Shown here piece after piece: positions 32,163 through 42,500 of a stretch of DNA of 64,000 bases. Both the position numbers and the translations under genes were made by a program. Numbering within the stretch: the first letter of the stretch is position 1; every line of letters starts with the position of its first letter. The stretch is from Helicobacter magdeburgensis (GTDB lineage: Bacteria; Campylobacterota; Campylobacteria; Campylobacterales; Helicobacteraceae), in assembly GCF_000765825.2 (NCBI RefSeq), contig NZ_JRPE02000001.1, forward strand, positions 124,001 through 188,000. The letters are read 5' to 3'. Under the pieces are notes generated by a model. The model ran no database searches, had not been told where the DNA came from, and was given only the letters and a program-made list of their open reading frames with translations.

Positions 32163-35100
32163 TTAACTTTCCAAATATTCCTGCAAAGAAAAGGCTTGAG
32201 AAAGATTATATTTTTTAATATCCCTAATGGCTTCAATCGCCACACGAGCCGCAGCCAAAGTCGTAAAATACGGAATAGAGCCTTTGATAATTTGTGTGCG
32301 GATAAGATGTGTGTCATCTTTGTTTGAAAGATTATCGCTTGTATTGATAGCAAGGGCGATTTGATTATTCATCATACGATCTATGATATTTGGTCGCCCC
32401 TCACTTACTTTCAAAATATGACTTGCTTCAATGCCATTTTCACACAGAATCTTATATGTCCCTTCCGTGGCACAGATAGAAAATCCAAGCTTAATGAAGT
32501 CATTTGCTAATGCTACGCCCTCTTTCTTATCAAGACTCGCAAGGGATAAAAACACTTTTCCACTTAAAGGCAGGGCATTTTTACACGCAAGCTGACTTTT
32601 AGCAAAACTTAGTCCAAAGCTTTTGCCTATCCCCATAACCTCCCCTGTGCTTTTCATCTCTGGTCCAAGTGAGAGTTCCGCTCCACTAAGCTTTGTAAAA
32701 GGAAAAACAGATTCTTTTAAGCACACATACTGAAGGGTTTTTGGCTTAAGGGGGCTTTGCGTGAAATCAACCTTTTGATATTTATCATAAAATCTTAACG
32801 CTTCTTCTAGTGTAGAATCTTTAGATTCTGCTTTTTTTACACTATGATTCCACATAACTCTTGTGGCAATTTTAGCTAAAGGAAGTCCTGTAGCTTTGCT
32901 TACAAAAGGCACGGTGCGACTAGCACGCGGATTTACTTCAATCAAATACAATTCATTATTATAGATTGCATACTGCACATTCATAAGCCCCACTACACCA
33001 AGTTTCAAGGCGATTTTAGCCGTGCTTTGCTCTATCTCTTTTAGCATAGATTCCCTAATATTTATTGTCGGCAGGGAACTCGCACTATCCCCGCTGTGAA
33101 TCCCCGCCTCTTCAATATGCTCCATTATCCCGCCGATATACACACTCTCCCCATCGCTAATGCAATCCACATCAAGCTCAATGGCATATTCCAAAAACTT
33201 ATCAATAAGCACAGGAGAGCTATCACTCACAGCAATCACTTCGTCCATATACTGCTTTAGCTCATCATCATCATACACTATCCGCATAGCCCGTCCGCCA
33301 AGCACATAGCTGGGTCTTACAAGCACGGGGAAGCCGATTTTATTAGCCACACTATATGCCTGTTCTTTCTCATAGGCTATGCCATTTTGGGGCTGCTTTA
33401 GCCCTAGATTATTTACAAAACTTGCAAATTTCTCTCTATCTTCTGCGGTGTCGATGACTTTTGCACTTGTGCCGATGATTTTAGCATTGATTTTTGTTAG
33501 GGAATTTGCAAGTTTTAAGGGTGTTTGTCCGCCAAAATGAACGATTATGCCATCTGGCTTTTCTCTCTCAATCACAGCCCGGACGCGTTCAAAATCAATT
33601 GGCTCAAAGTAAAGCACATCGCTTGTGTCATAATCTGTGCTAACGGTCTCTGGGTTGCAATTATACATTATGCTTTTTATGCCTAGATCATTTAGGGCAA
33701 AGCTTGAATGAACGCAGCAATAGTCAAACTCGATGCCTTGACCGATGCGGTTAGGACCACCGCCGATTATCATAACCTTAGAAAAATTCGTCTCGTGGTG
33801 AATTTCACGGGAATCTGCAGAATTGCTTGTGCGACAGCCCTTTAGGCTAGTCTCCGCACAATTCTTTGATAACCCACGAACTTCACTCACGATACTAGAA
33901 TTTTCTGTGTTGCTAGAATCCATATCACTAGAATCTTGGCATTCTGTATTTACAGAATCCGCAATTCTAGGATTTTGCGTAAGATTTTGGGGTTGTGCAG
34001 AAAATTCTGCGGAGGCTAGCCTCAAAGGGCTGCCGCACAAAGAATTTTCAAACTCCCCAAAAGATTGCGTGAAAGCCGAATTGCCAACACTCACAAAGTT
34101 ACCTATTGTTGAGTAAAGATACGGCGTAAGACTAGGAAACTCCGCCGCACAAGTATCCACCTCATTATACACACACTCCACACCAAGCCCAATCCTAGCC
34201 TGATATACTTCACTCTCACTTATCTCCATTCCATCATTATGCTTTAGCCAATGGGCTATCATCTTATCGCTAAAGCCATAGCTTTTTATCCGCCGCATAA
34301 GAGATTCGTCACTTAAAATCTGCGAAGTAATACTAGATTCAGAATCTACAATCTCTTTTATCTCGTGTAAAAACCACTTATCAATCTTACATAGCTCGTG
34401 CATTTCTTCAATACTCATTCCAAGCCCAAAGCCCTCGGCGATATAAAGCAGCCTATTTGCGTTTGGTCGTCTAATCTCTTTTTTAATAGTCTCTAAATCA
34501 TTGCAGATTTGATTTAACCCAAAAATGCCTGTCTCAAGGCTACACAACGCCTTTTGCAAACTCTCTTTAAAGCTCCCGCCAATCGCCATTACTTCGCCGA
34601 TAGACTTCATACTCGTTGTGAGTGTGGAATCTGCCTGTGGGAATTTCTCAAATGTGAATCTGGGTATTTTTGTAACAATATAATCAATGCTAGGCTCAAA
34701 ACTCGCCGGCGTGCCTGTGATGTCATTTTTTATCTCATCTAAGCTAAAGCCAACAGCTAGCATTGTAGCCACTTTTGCGATAGGATAGCCTGTTGCCTTA
34801 CTTGCAAGGGCGGAGCTACGCGATACACGCGGATTCATCTCAATGACAGTCATTCTGCCATTTTTTGGATTTATAGCAAACTGCACATTGCTCCCGCCGG
34901 TATCTACGCCGATTTCTCGCAAGATTTTAAAACTTGCATCACGCATTCTTTGATACTCTTTATCCGTGAGTGTTAAAGCTGGTGCGATAGTGATAGAATC
35001 TCCCGTATGCACACCCATAGGGTCAAGATTCTCAATGCTACACACGATGATGCAGTTATCAAACTTATCGCGTATAACCTCCATTTCATATTCTTTCCAG

Positions 35101-35729
35101 CCAAGCAGGGATTCTTCAATTAAGATTTCATTAATGGGGCTTGTCTCTAAGCCATTTTTAGCCACCGCTTTAAACTCATCAATATTATATGCCACGCCAC
35201 TGCCCCCACCTGCAAGGGTAAAACTAGCCCGAATAATAAGTGGGAATCCTATCTCTTTTGCTGCCTCTAGGGCTTCTTCTTCTGTGTAGGCATAGCGGGA
35301 TTTTGGCAAGTCCATACCAATTTTTAGCATCGCTTCTTTAAAAGCCTGTCTGTCCTCGCCCTTTTTTATCGCACTAGGCTTTGCACCTAAAAACTCTATG
35401 CCCTCAAGCATTCCTTTTTCATACATACTCATTGCGACATTAAGGGCTGTCTGTCCGCCCATAGTCGGCAAAATCGCATCAACGCTCTCTCGCTTAATAA
35501 TATCCGCAATAATCTCTTCAGTAATAGGCTCAATATAAGTGCGATCCGCAAAGTCTGGGTCTGTCATAATAGTCGCTGGATTTGAGTTTATAAGCACGAC
35601 ACGATAGCCAAGAGCTTTTAGCGTTTTTACCGCCTGTGTGCCAGAGTAGTCAAACTCACAAGCCTGACCAATGACAATAGGACCTGAACCAATGAGTAAA
35701 ATCGTGTGAATATCGGTGCGTTTTGGCAT
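32163..35729 (-). CDS. carB: Carbamoyl-phosphate synthase large subunit with an in-frame insertion
   Basis: An 1188-aa protein; CarB is normally 1070-1090 aa. Two ATP-grasp halves are complete: [20 protein letters not shown] near the N-terminus and [20 protein letters not shown] at about residue 655, and a C-terminal MGS-like regulatory domain. It makes carbamoyl phosphate for pyrimidines and arginine. About 100 extra residues (about 541-643), Ser/Asn/Asp-rich and without counterpart in other CarB proteins, lie between the oligomerisation domain and the second ATP-grasp half, where E. coli has a short linker. They are encoded by DNA with inverted repeats at 33827-34040. The frame is open throughout and no other damage is seen, so the enzyme is probably active. 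Confidence 0.95.
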   Translation of the reverse strand: MPKRTDIHTILLIGSGPIVIGQACEFDYSGTQAVKTLKALGYRVVLINSNPATIMTDPDFADRTYIEPITEEIIADIIKRESVDAILPTMGGQTALNVAMSMYEKGMLEGIEFLGAKPSAIKKGEDRQAFKEAMLKIGMDLPKSRYAYTEEEALEAAKEIGFPLIIRASFTLAGGGSGVAYNIDEFKAVAKNGLETSPINEILIEESLLGWKEYEMEVIRDKFDNCIIVCSIENLDPMGVHTGDSITIAPALTLTDKEYQRMRDASFKILREIGVDTGGSNVQFAINPKNGRMTVIEMNPRVSRSSALASKATGYPIAKVATMLAVGFSLDEIKNDITGTPASFEPSIDYIVTKIPRFTFEKFPQADSTLTTSMKSIGEVMAIGGSFKESLQKALCSLETGIFGLNQICNDLETIKKEIRRPNANRLLYIAEGFGLGMSIEEMHELCKIDKWFLHEIKEIVDSESSITSQILSDESLMRRIKSYGFSDKMIAHWLKHNDGMEISESEVYQARIGLGVECVYNEVDTCAAEFPSLTPYLYSTIGNFVSVGNSAFTQSFGEFENSLCGSPLRLASAEFSAQPQNLTQNPRIADSVNTECQDSSDMDSSNTENSSIVSEVRGLSKNCAETSLKGCRTSNSADSREIHHETNFSKVMIIGGGPNRIGQGIEFDYCCVHSSFALNDLGIKSIMYNCNPETVSTDYDTSDVLYFEPIDFERVRAVIEREKPDGIIVHFGGQTPLKLANSLTKINAKIIGTSAKVIDTAEDREKFASFVNNLGLKQPQNGIAYEKEQAYSVANKIGFPVLVRPSYVLGGRAMRIVYDDDELKQYMDEVIAVSDSSPVLIDKFLEYAIELDVDCISDGESVYIGGIMEHIEEAGIHSGDSASSLPTINIRESMLKEIEQSTAKIALKLGVVGLMNVQYAIYNNELYLIEVNPRASRTVPFVSKATGLPLAKIATRVMWNHSVKKAESKDSTLEEALRFYDKYQKVDFTQSPLKPKTLQYVCLKESVFPFTKLSGAELSLGPEMKSTGEVMGIGKSFGLSFAKSQLACKNALPLSGKVFLSLASLDKKEGVALANDFIKLGFSICATEGTYKILCENGIEASHILKVSEGRPNIIDRMMNNQIALAINTSDNLSNKDDTHLIRTQIIKGSIPYFTTLAAARVAIEAIRDIKKYNLSQAFSLQEYLES
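33827..34040. mobile_element. Inverted-repeat-bounded insertion inside carB (MITE-like)
   Basis: Left arm 33827-33863 and right arm 34003-34040 are imperfect inverted copies (34 of 38 positions agree, counting one 1-base gap). They enclose 139 bp rich in AGAATCC/TAGAATC motifs. The unit coincides with the extra segment of CarB. It carries no gene of its own. A non-autonomous palindromic element that keeps the host frame open, comparable in behaviour to Rickettsia palindromic elements, is the best explanation. No target-site duplication was identified. Confidence 0.65.
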
Positions 35730-35844
35730 AGGAATCCTTTTTCATATTCTTTATATTCTTTGGATAAATCCACAGATTCTAGCCTAAATGTGCTTAAAAA
35801 TTACTAGAAAACATTGATGGGGCATAAAATATACGAATCTCTCA

Positions 35845-36147
35845 TTATACAAATCCCCACCATAAAAGCTCCTGCCACACAAGATACAACAGCACCGCCC
35901 ACAGCACAAAGCAAAGTAGCCAAGAAACACTCCACGAGATAAACACACTCATTTGTGAAAATCCATTATAGATTCTATCTAGCATAGAATCTAGCCAAGC
36001 AATAGATAGCTTTTTGCCCCTTTTACTTGTTTTACGCACCTTATGCTGTGAAAGCAAAGCCTTTTTACGCAAAATAAAAAGCTCTTTGATACTTCTAGAA
36101 TCTTGATCTTTTTTCGATTTTTGGGCTTGAGTTGTTTTCCTAGACAT
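35845..36147 (-). CDS. Small basic membrane protein, unknown
   Basis: A 100-aa protein with a strongly basic N-terminal half (Lys/Arg/Gln-rich to about residue 47) and a Trp-rich hydrophobic C-terminus (about 66-97) that could form one long or two short membrane helices. It lies between carB and another small membrane-protein gene on the same strand, about 100 bp before carB's start. I do not recognise a family. The basic part could face the cytoplasm and contact nucleic acid or lipid heads, but nothing proves it. Confidence 0.55.
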   Translation of the reverse strand: MSRKTTQAQKSKKDQDSRSIKELFILRKKALLSQHKVRKTSKRGKKLSIAWLDSMLDRIYNGFSQMSVFISWSVSWLLCFVLWAVLLYLVWQELLWWGFV

Positions 36148-36157
36148 TTTATCATCT

Positions 36158-36358
36158 CTACATAAAAGGCTTAATCAGCACAATATACAACAAAAAAATA
36201 ACCAAAAGCCGCAAGGGTAAGGCTAGGCGAAGCGTATAAAAATGTTTTTGAAAAGTTTTGCTTGTATGTGGTGGGGCTTTAAAGCCAAAGATAAGATACA
36301 CCAGCCACTGCAATGCACAAAAAATACCTATACATACATCAATTAGCACTTCCATCAA
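36158..36358 (-). CDS. Small two-helix membrane protein, unknown
   Basis: A 66-aa protein with two hydrophobic helices (about residues 4-26 and 44-63) linked by a loop with Lys, His and Arg. It is ten bases before the 100-aa gene on the same strand, so the two probably form one operon. Located after purU (which starts further upstream on this strand). No family recognised. Confidence 0.5.
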   Translation of the reverse strand: MMEVLIDVCIGIFCALQWLVYLIFGFKAPPHTSKTFQKHFYTLRLALPLRLLVIFLLYIVLIKPFM

Positions 36359-36412
36359 TCAGCACCTCAAGCAAAGCAATTTTTGAATCCATTTTTAACC
36401 TAACATCATTTT

Positions 36413-37279
36413 TTAAAATATAATCGTTTTATTCCCATACACAAAGATTCTATCTTCTAATGCCAAATTTAACGCACGAGAAAGCACAATCTTTTCAATA
36501 TCCCTGCCCGCCTTTTGCATATCCTGCCACGAATAGCTATGATTAATATGTATCACATCTTGGGTAATAATAGGACCTTCATCAAGATTCTCATTAACAA
36601 AATGTGCCGTCGCACCAATAAGCTTAACGCCCCTTTGGTGTGCTTGTTTGTAGGGATTAGCCCCGATGAATGCGGGTAGAAAGCTATGATGAATATTAAT
36701 AATGCGATTTTCAAAATGCGAGACAAACTCATTTGTGAGAATCCGCATATATTTTGCCAACACAATATAGCTATGATTAAAGCTAGAAATACACTCCAAA
36801 AGCTTATCTTCGTGTGCTTTGCGACTTAAGCCCTCTGCAGAAATATGAAAAAAAGGTATCCCAAACTTCATCGCCAAAGGTTCTAGCACATCATAGTTAC
36901 TGATAATAGCCTCAATCTGTGCGTTTAGCTCTCCGCTATCGTGCCTAAGGAGCAAGTCCCCCACACAATGATTTTCTTTCGTGCAAAGGATAAGTATCTT
37001 TTTTTTACCCACATCTTGAATCTTAAGTGTGCTTTGACGCGGCAGAATAGATTCCAATCTCTTTTGTAAAATCTCATCGTTAGCCTCACCATAAGTATGT
37101 GTCCGCATAAAAAACCGCTCATTTTCCTTATCCACATATTCATCATTGCGTTCAATATTCAGCCCAAGCTCATAAAGCACCGATGAGATATGATAAATAA
37201 GCCCTTTTTTATCCGGCGCACTAATAAGTATCACGCGTTCATCACGCTGTTGAGCAGCCTGAATAAGATGTCCTTTCAT
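36413..37279 (-). CDS. purU: Formyltetrahydrofolate deformylase
   Basis: A 288-aa enzyme hydrolysing 10-formyl-THF to formate and THF. The N-terminal ACT domain begins RVILISAPDKKGLIYHISSVL. The formyltransferase-fold C-terminal domain has the active-site Asn/His in INIHHSFLPAF and the Asp in NLDEGPII. Normal length. It overlaps sppA by four bases; the sppA-purU order is also found in H. pylori (HP1435-HP1434, from memory). Confidence 0.94.
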   Translation of the reverse strand: MKGHLIQAAQQRDERVILISAPDKKGLIYHISSVLYELGLNIERNDEYVDKENERFFMRTHTYGEANDEILQKRLESILPRQSTLKIQDVGKKKILILCTKENHCVGDLLLRHDSGELNAQIEAIISNYDVLEPLAMKFGIPFFHISAEGLSRKAHEDKLLECISSFNHSYIVLAKYMRILTNEFVSHFENRIINIHHSFLPAFIGANPYKQAHQRGVKLIGATAHFVNENLDEGPIITQDVIHINHSYSWQDMQKAGRDIEKIVLSRALNLALEDRIFVYGNKTIIF

Positions 37280-38160
37280 AAAGTAGCCTTAAGCGATGGG
37301 ATTGAAAGGGATAGAATCTTAGAACTCATAGTATCAAAAAGCTTATCCATATAGGTTTCAAATTTATCCTTTTCAAGCCAAATAAGCTTATCTACACCCA
37401 CTTTTTGCCGCAACTCTTCCATTGCCCCTTGCATAGATTCTACCTTATCAATCAAGCCAAGCTCCAAAGCTTTATTTGCAGAAAAAACTTTCCCTTCAGC
37501 AAAATCGTGGTAATCCTTGCTTTTTAGCTTTTCCCCTCTAGCCCTCATCACATCGCTATAAAACATAGCATACTGCTCTTGTAAAAGATTTTCAAGGAAT
37601 TGCCTTTCTTCCACACTCCATTTGCGTGTCATCGTGCCTATCTCTTTATATGCCCCAGCTTTAATGCCCTGCTCTTTCACACCCACTTTTTGCATAAGCT
37701 CTTCAATATTTACCCCGCTAAAAATCACCCCCACAGAGCCTATCAACGCCCCACGATTAGCATAAATCTCATTTGCATACATTCCTGCATAATAGCTTCC
37801 ACTCGCCATTGAGCCTTGCACATAGGCAATCACGGGCATTTTTTGAGCTAAATCCTTTATCATATCAGCAATTTCAATACTCGCTCCAACAAGCCCTCCC
37901 GGTGAATCTATCACAAGCAACACGCCTTTAATATTTTCATTTTCTTTGATTTTTTTTACCGCGTGTGCGAAGCTCTCACTCTCATAAATTGGCATTGTTA
38001 GATGAAGTTTTGCCACATTTGGCGGATTATTCTCACTCTCATCGCCCCCAGCAAAAATCACAAGTAGCACGACAAACAAAAAAAGCAATGCCTTAAAATA
38101 TTTGTTAATAAAATCAAGCGGTGCGGTAAAAATACGAGTAATATTACGCAAATCCTCCAT
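37276..38160 (-). CDS. sppA: Signal peptide peptidase SppA, short form
   Basis: A 294-aa serine-lysine protease of family S49 anchored by an N-terminal helix (about residues 20-40). The nucleophile Ser lies in QGSMASGSYYAG and the general-base Lys in IKAGAYKEIGTM. Single-domain length (about 290 aa), half that of E. coli SppA, as in Bacillus and Helicobacter. It degrades signal peptides left in the inner membrane. First gene of a sppA-purU pair. Confidence 0.92.
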   Translation of the reverse strand: MEDLRNITRIFTAPLDFINKYFKALLFLFVVLLVIFAGGDESENNPPNVAKLHLTMPIYESESFAHAVKKIKENENIKGVLLVIDSPGGLVGASIEIADMIKDLAQKMPVIAYVQGSMASGSYYAGMYANEIYANRGALIGSVGVIFSGVNIEELMQKVGVKEQGIKAGAYKEIGTMTRKWSVEERQFLENLLQEQYAMFYSDVMRARGEKLKSKDYHDFAEGKVFSANKALELGLIDKVESMQGAMEELRQKVGVDKLIWLEKDKFETYMDKLFDTMSSKILSLSIPSLKATL

Positions 38161-38204
38161 TATTTGTCTCCTTTATATGTGTCGTTTCAAAATCCTAGAA
38201 TCTC

Positions 38205-38585
38205 CTAAAGCACAGCAATGCACTCAATTTCTACAAGGGCATTTTTAGGCAGTGTCTTAACTGCAATGGTGCTTCTAGCGGGTTTATGTGAGCCAAAAAA
38301 CTCCGCATACACCGCATTTAACGCATTAAAATGCTCCATATCGCTTAAAAAAACGCTTGTCTTAATAACCTTTTGCAGACTGCTCCCTGCAGATTCTAAA
38401 ATAGCTTTAAGATTATTTAAAACTTGTGTGCTTTGAGCGGTAATATCTCCGTCTATAAACTCGCCTTGTGGTGTTAGAGCGATTTGCCCAGAAGTGTAGA
38501 TTACACCATTATGGATATAAGCTTGAGAATAAGGACCGATAGCTTGGGGGGCGTTTAATGTGCTGATGGGCTGTGTATTTTCCAT
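38205..38585 (-). CDS. ridA: RidA-family enamine/imine deaminase
   Basis: A 126-aa trimeric protein that hydrolyses reactive 2-aminoacrylate-type enamines released by PLP enzymes. The family motifs are IGPYSQAYIHNGVIYTSGQI at the N-terminus, LKAILESAGSSLQKVIKTSVFL, and ARSTIAVKTLPKNALVEIE with the catalytic Arg near residue 105. Normal length. Divergent from the exported protein gene at 38668. Confidence 0.93.
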   Translation of the reverse strand: MENTQPISTLNAPQAIGPYSQAYIHNGVIYTSGQIALTPQGEFIDGDITAQSTQVLNNLKAILESAGSSLQKVIKTSVFLSDMEHFNALNAVYAEFFGSHKPARSTIAVKTLPKNALVEIECIAVL

Positions 38586-38614
38586 AAAATTCCTTTAAAA
38601 TAAAAAACTTAAGA

Positions 38615-38620
38615 TATAAT
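38615..38620 (+). promoter_or_regulatory. -10 box of the 38668 gene
   Basis: TATAAT in AAGATATAATTCTAGC. The predicted start is near 38627, 41 nt before the ATG. Confidence 0.5.
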
Positions 38621-38667
38621 TCTAGCAGTAAAATCTTAATCACAAACTTCATTTTTAAGGGGCAAAT

Positions 38668-39150
38668 ATGCGTATCACAAGTGCGGGTATCAAGGGTGTA
38701 TTTTTAGCGGTGTGTATGGGCTTTAGCATTAATGTTTTAGCAGATAATATGATTCTTGATTTTGAGACTATTGAACGCATTGAGCTTAATCTCAAGCCCA
38801 ATCAAACGCTAATGATTGATCACAAAAGGGGTGTGTTGCTTGGCATTATGGAGATTGCCCCAAATGGCTCAATCAAGCGTCTGCCTATCCCAAAGGAGCT
38901 TTTAGGCAAAAGTGAAGCTGATGTAATGGGTGGCAAAAAAGACGAGTATAAAAGCAATACAAGCCATTTTGGTGGTAGCCCCACAACAATTTATCACAAA
39001 AATATCAAAGGCAAGGCAAAATCCGCCACAGGCAATGAAAAAGCAGTAGAAACTTCAAGTGGGATTAAAAAACGCGAGGGTAATAGAGAGTGGGATAAAA
39101 GCAAGATTATCTACGAGCAAGAAGAGCAGACACTAGATATTTTACGCTAA
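38668..39150 (+). CDS. Exported protein of unknown function
   Basis: A 160-aa protein with a signal peptide (about residues 1-25, cut after VLA). The first half of the mature part (MILDFETIERIELNLKPNQTLMID, then GVLLGIMEI) looks folded. The second half is charged, low in complexity and rich in Lys, Glu and Ser, perhaps disordered. AAGGGG precedes the ATG and TATAAT lies upstream. I recognise no family. It precedes another exported gene on the same strand, about 85 bp away, but each may have its own promoter. Confidence 0.6.
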   Translation: MRITSAGIKGVFLAVCMGFSINVLADNMILDFETIERIELNLKPNQTLMIDHKRGVLLGIMEIAPNGSIKRLPIPKELLGKSEADVMGGKKDEYKSNTSHFGGSPTTIYHKNIKGKAKSATGNEKAVETSSGIKKREGNREWDKSKIIYEQEEQTLDILR

Positions 39151-39234
39151 ATTTTAGAAGACTAGAATCTAAATTTACAAAAATTATTTGTCTTATAAAT
39201 AGTTTTTACGCAAATCGTTTTTAAGGGGTAAAAA

Positions 39235-39816
39235 ATGAGACTATTAAGAATCTTTATATTTAGCATTATGATATGTGGCGGTTTAAGAGCTGGGCAAGAG
39301 CCACATATAGTGGGAAATTGGTCTCAAATAGCTTCCTTTCACTATGGCTTTAGCAGAGATTTAAACAAGATAGATTCAGATAAAGTAGCTAAAGATAGAT
39401 TTGGCGGAATCATTGGTGCAAGTGTAGGGTGGAATTTCTTTGTAAATGATAATTTTGCTTTAAAGCCTTCTGTATCCATTCCTTTTACTGATTATGAAAT
39501 AGGATTTGGTGCAAGGCTTAAATATCTTTATATGGACACTTATGCCCCCACTCACTCTGTGGGTGGAATGCTGTATATTCACCCTCCAAGAGATTTTGGC
39601 GCCCTTAATCTTATAATTGGTGTCGGAGCAAACTTTAGCGAGAAACATAATCTCAAAGCAAATGGAGCATATATTGAAGTAGGTCTAGGCATAGCAAAAA
39701 TAATTCCGTTTTTAGTCAATACCGATATTACCTATCGTGCAAATATCTACAGCAAATCTAATGATTTAGATTTGGGGACAATCCATAGCTTAAACTTTGT
39801 TTGGACTTTTCTCTAA
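39235..39816 (+). CDS. Small outer-membrane beta-barrel protein
   Basis: A 193-aa protein with a signal peptide (about residues 1-19, ending RAG) and repeated amphipathic strands (for example GGIIGASVGWNFFV, YEIGFGARLKYLYM, NLIIGVGANF, GAYIEVGLGI). It ends FVWTFL, close to the aromatic end typical of outer-membrane barrels. The size suggests an eight-stranded barrel. No closer family identified. AAGGGG lies before the ATG. Confidence 0.6.
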   Translation: MRLLRIFIFSIMICGGLRAGQEPHIVGNWSQIASFHYGFSRDLNKIDSDKVAKDRFGGIIGASVGWNFFVNDNFALKPSVSIPFTDYEIGFGARLKYLYMDTYAPTHSVGGMLYIHPPRDFGALNLIIGVGANFSEKHNLKANGAYIEVGLGIAKIIPFLVNTDITYRANIYSKSNDLDLGTIHSLNFVWTFL

Positions 39817-39891
39817 AGATTCTATTTTTATGCTATGGGCTTAAAAAGCAGATTCTTACAACAAGCAGAATCCACACAAGCACAATAGCCA

Positions 39892-41691
39892 CTAGCCAAG
39901 CAGCATTATCGCCACATCGCTTCCTATCTGCATTCCTTGCGTAGCATAAATCTCTTTGACTACGCCATCTATGGGGGCTAGCACTTCATTTTCCATTTTC
40001 ATAGCCTCTACAATCGCCAAAGTATCGCCAAGCTTCACCTTATCACCCACCTGCACCTTAAGCTTTGTAAGTGTGCCGGGCATTGGCGATTTAGCGTGTC
40101 CGGGAGCGGTGGCTTGTGGCAATGCCCCTGCCTTTTGCTCTCTATGAATCTTAGATTCTAATGATGTATCTATACTCTCTACAAAAACTTCCTTTAGCTC
40201 CCCATCTACGCGGATAAAAAACGGACGCACCTCATCAGTTCTCTCCCCACTGCCCTCAACCTTAATCTCATAATGCTCTCCATTGACAACAATATTAAAC
40301 TCCTTAGGCAATTTGCTATCGCATTTTTCTTCAAAAGATTCTAATGGTTCAGGCTTTAACGCATTGGCATTCCGCTCTAGCAAAAAAGTCTTAGCAATAT
40401 TCCCAAAAATCGCAAAAGAAATCACATCTTGCGGACTTTTAGCAAACTCTTTTGAATCTTGCCTTGCCTTTTCTAGCTCTGGCTCTAATAAATCCGCCGG
40501 ACGCACATCTATGATTTTCTCTCCCTCACCTAGCACCTTTTTGACTAAAGATTCATTTAATGCCGCAGGTGTGCGACCATACAAGCCCTTGATGACATTA
40601 CGCGTCTCTGTGGTAATAGTCTTATACCGCTCTCCCATCAGCACATTAAGCACCGCTTGTGTCCCTACAATCTGGCTTGAAGGCGTTACCAAAGGCACAT
40701 AGCCAAAGTCCGCTCTCACCTTTGGAATCTCACTCATCACAGAATCCATTCTATCAAGGGCATTCTGCTCTTTTAGCTGGTTTGCCATATTTGAAATCAT
40801 ACCGCCCGGGATTTGACTAAGCAAAACGCGTGTGTCAATTTGATTATATTGAGATTCAAACTTTTTATATTTTCTGCGGTTTTTACGCAAAATCTCCGCT
40901 GCCTTCTCCATTGGCTCTAAATCTAAGCCACTATCCCACTTGCTCCCTTGCAGTGTGGCGACCATTGACTGCGTGCAGGGGTGGCTTGTGCCTTCACTTA
41001 AAGCAGAATTTGCTAAATCTAGCACATCTACACCAGCTTCGACTGCCTTTAAATGTGCGCCAAAGGCAAATCCAGCCGTTGAATGCGTATGTAGGCTTAA
41101 GCTCACGCTTATCTCTTCTTTCAATGCTTTGATTAAATCATAGGCTACAAAAGGCGTTAAAAGTCCTGCCATATCTTTAATAGCAATAGAATCACAGCCC
41201 ATTTTCACTAGCTCTTTAGCGTATTCCACAAAGCTTTGTATCGTATGCACCGGCGAAGTCGTGTAGCAAATCGCTCCTTGTGCGTGTTTGCCATATTTTT
41301 TGACAGATTCAATAGAAGTTTTAAGATTTCTAGAGTCATTAAACGCATCAAAGATTCTAAAAATATCCATTCCCGCTTGAGAGGATAGCTTGATAAACTC
41401 ATCTACCACATCATCAGCATAATGCCGATAGCCGATGAGATTCTGCCCCCGTAGCAACATTTGCAAAGGCGTTTTCACACAGACTTTTTTAAACGCATAC
41501 AAACGCTCAAAAGGATCTTCTTTCAAATACCGCAAACAAGTATCATAAGTCGCCCCACCCCAAACTTCCAAGCTATGAAACCCAATAGAATCAAAAATTT
41601 CCGCCGCTTGAAGTAAATCCTCTGTCCGCATACGCGTAGCTAGAAGTGATTGATGTCCATCTCGCAGACTATTTTCTGTGATTTTTATCAT
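39892..41691 (-). CDS. pycB: Pyruvate carboxylase subunit B
   Basis: A 599-aa carboxyltransferase and biotin-carrier subunit, the length of C. jejuni PycB. The carboxyltransferase domain starts ENSLRDGHQSLLATRMRT and contains SIAIKDMAGLLTP and SLHTHSTAGFA. A conserved PYC/OADA domain follows, and the C-terminal biotinyl domain has the modified Lys in EAMKMENEV (about residue 565). Together with a separate PycA biotin carboxylase it makes oxaloacetate from pyruvate. PycA is not in this window. The alternative, an oxaloacetate decarboxylase alpha subunit, is less likely without membrane subunits nearby. Confidence 0.88.
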   Translation of the reverse strand: MIKITENSLRDGHQSLLATRMRTEDLLQAAEIFDSIGFHSLEVWGGATYDTCLRYLKEDPFERLYAFKKVCVKTPLQMLLRGQNLIGYRHYADDVVDEFIKLSSQAGMDIFRIFDAFNDSRNLKTSIESVKKYGKHAQGAICYTTSPVHTIQSFVEYAKELVKMGCDSIAIKDMAGLLTPFVAYDLIKALKEEISVSLSLHTHSTAGFAFGAHLKAVEAGVDVLDLANSALSEGTSHPCTQSMVATLQGSKWDSGLDLEPMEKAAEILRKNRRKYKKFESQYNQIDTRVLLSQIPGGMISNMANQLKEQNALDRMDSVMSEIPKVRADFGYVPLVTPSSQIVGTQAVLNVLMGERYKTITTETRNVIKGLYGRTPAALNESLVKKVLGEGEKIIDVRPADLLEPELEKARQDSKEFAKSPQDVISFAIFGNIAKTFLLERNANALKPEPLESFEEKCDSKLPKEFNIVVNGEHYEIKVEGSGERTDEVRPFFIRVDGELKEVFVESIDTSLESKIHREQKAGALPQATAPGHAKSPMPGTLTKLKVQVGDKVKLGDTLAIVEAMKMENEVLAPIDGVVKEIYATQGMQIGSDVAIMLLG

Positions 41692-41721
41692 TACGCCAAA
41701 CCTTTAATGTTGAGATTAAAA

Positions 41722-41727
41722 ATTGTA
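41722..41727 (-). promoter_or_regulatory. -10 box of pycB
   Basis: Minus-strand TACAAT in GCGATACAATTTTT. The predicted start is near 41715, 24 nt before the ATG. Confidence 0.4.
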
Positions 41728-41759
41728 TCGCATTTGATATTACAAAAGGTAAAATCCCC

Positions 41760-42500
41760 TTAGGATACAACTTCATAGGTTAAGATTGTAGCATTTTTGC
41801 CGTGTTTTACTTCGCTCAAAACTAGCCCTGCTATCTCTAAATGCTCTAATTCTTTTGTAGAATCTAGCCCCTTTTGAGCCACCGCCCTTGCGTAAATTCC
41901 ACGATAATGTTTAGCATAATGGCTCACTCTCTTACCATTTTTTAAAAACACCACTTGTGTATAATGCTTACATTTTTCTACCTGATAGACTTTGAGATAC
42001 GCCTCCGCACGCAAATCTAGCGCTTCACTATTTTCTAAAATCTCATCAATACTTGGCTTAAGATTCTTATATAATGCTTTCAAAGCAAAAGTCCCCTTAC
42101 CCTTACCCTGATGAAGATTATAATAAGGCAGTGGCGTATCTGCCCTAAGCATTCCAAATAAATTACTAAAAATATAAAGATGTTCTCGCACATAACTCTT
42201 TGCTTTAGAATCTAATCTTTCAAAATCTAAAGCCTTATACCCCACGCCATTATATAATCTCACCGCTTCAACACAAGGGGCATTCAAGCAGTTTTGTGCT
42301 AAAGCAAGTTCATCTAAATCTAGTTTTTTAGTGCCAAAAAGTGTGGCAATCTCGCTTTCAGCCCCACTTTGCAAAAATGCTATATATTCTTCCACCGCTT
42401 CTTTTACCACCAAAGACACGCCATTAGATTCTAGGTCAAACACTCGTAAATCCCCATTTGGGATTATCTTACCTTCACTTGGGCTAAATAGAATCTTCAT
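41760..42500 (-). CDS. yaaA: YaaA-family protein (peroxide stress)
   Basis: A 246-aa soluble protein with the YaaA/DUF328 landmarks: MKILFSPSEGK at the N-terminus, LYNGVGYKALDF in the middle, and HYAKHYRGIYAR near residue 200. In E. coli YaaA lowers free iron under peroxide stress and binds DNA. Normal length. Its start overlaps the stop of the lipoprotein gene by four bases, so it is the last gene of the pgsA-rseP operon. Confidence 0.85.
   Translation of the reverse strand: MKILFSPSEGKIIPNGDLRVFDLESNGVSLVVKEAVEEYIAFLQSGAESEIATLFGTKKLDLDELALAQNCLNAPCVEAVRLYNGVGYKALDFERLDSKAKSYVREHLYIFSNLFGMLRADTPLPYYNLHQGKGKGTFALKALYKNLKPSIDEILENSEALDLRAEAYLKVYQVEKCKHYTQVVFLKNGKRVSHYAKHYRGIYARAVAQKGLDSTKELEHLEIAGLVLSEVKHGKNATILTYEVVS

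Noticed and set aside
32163-35729. carB as a frameshifted or fused gene
   Set aside because: One continuous frame with all catalytic motifs. The extra length is confined to one interdomain position.
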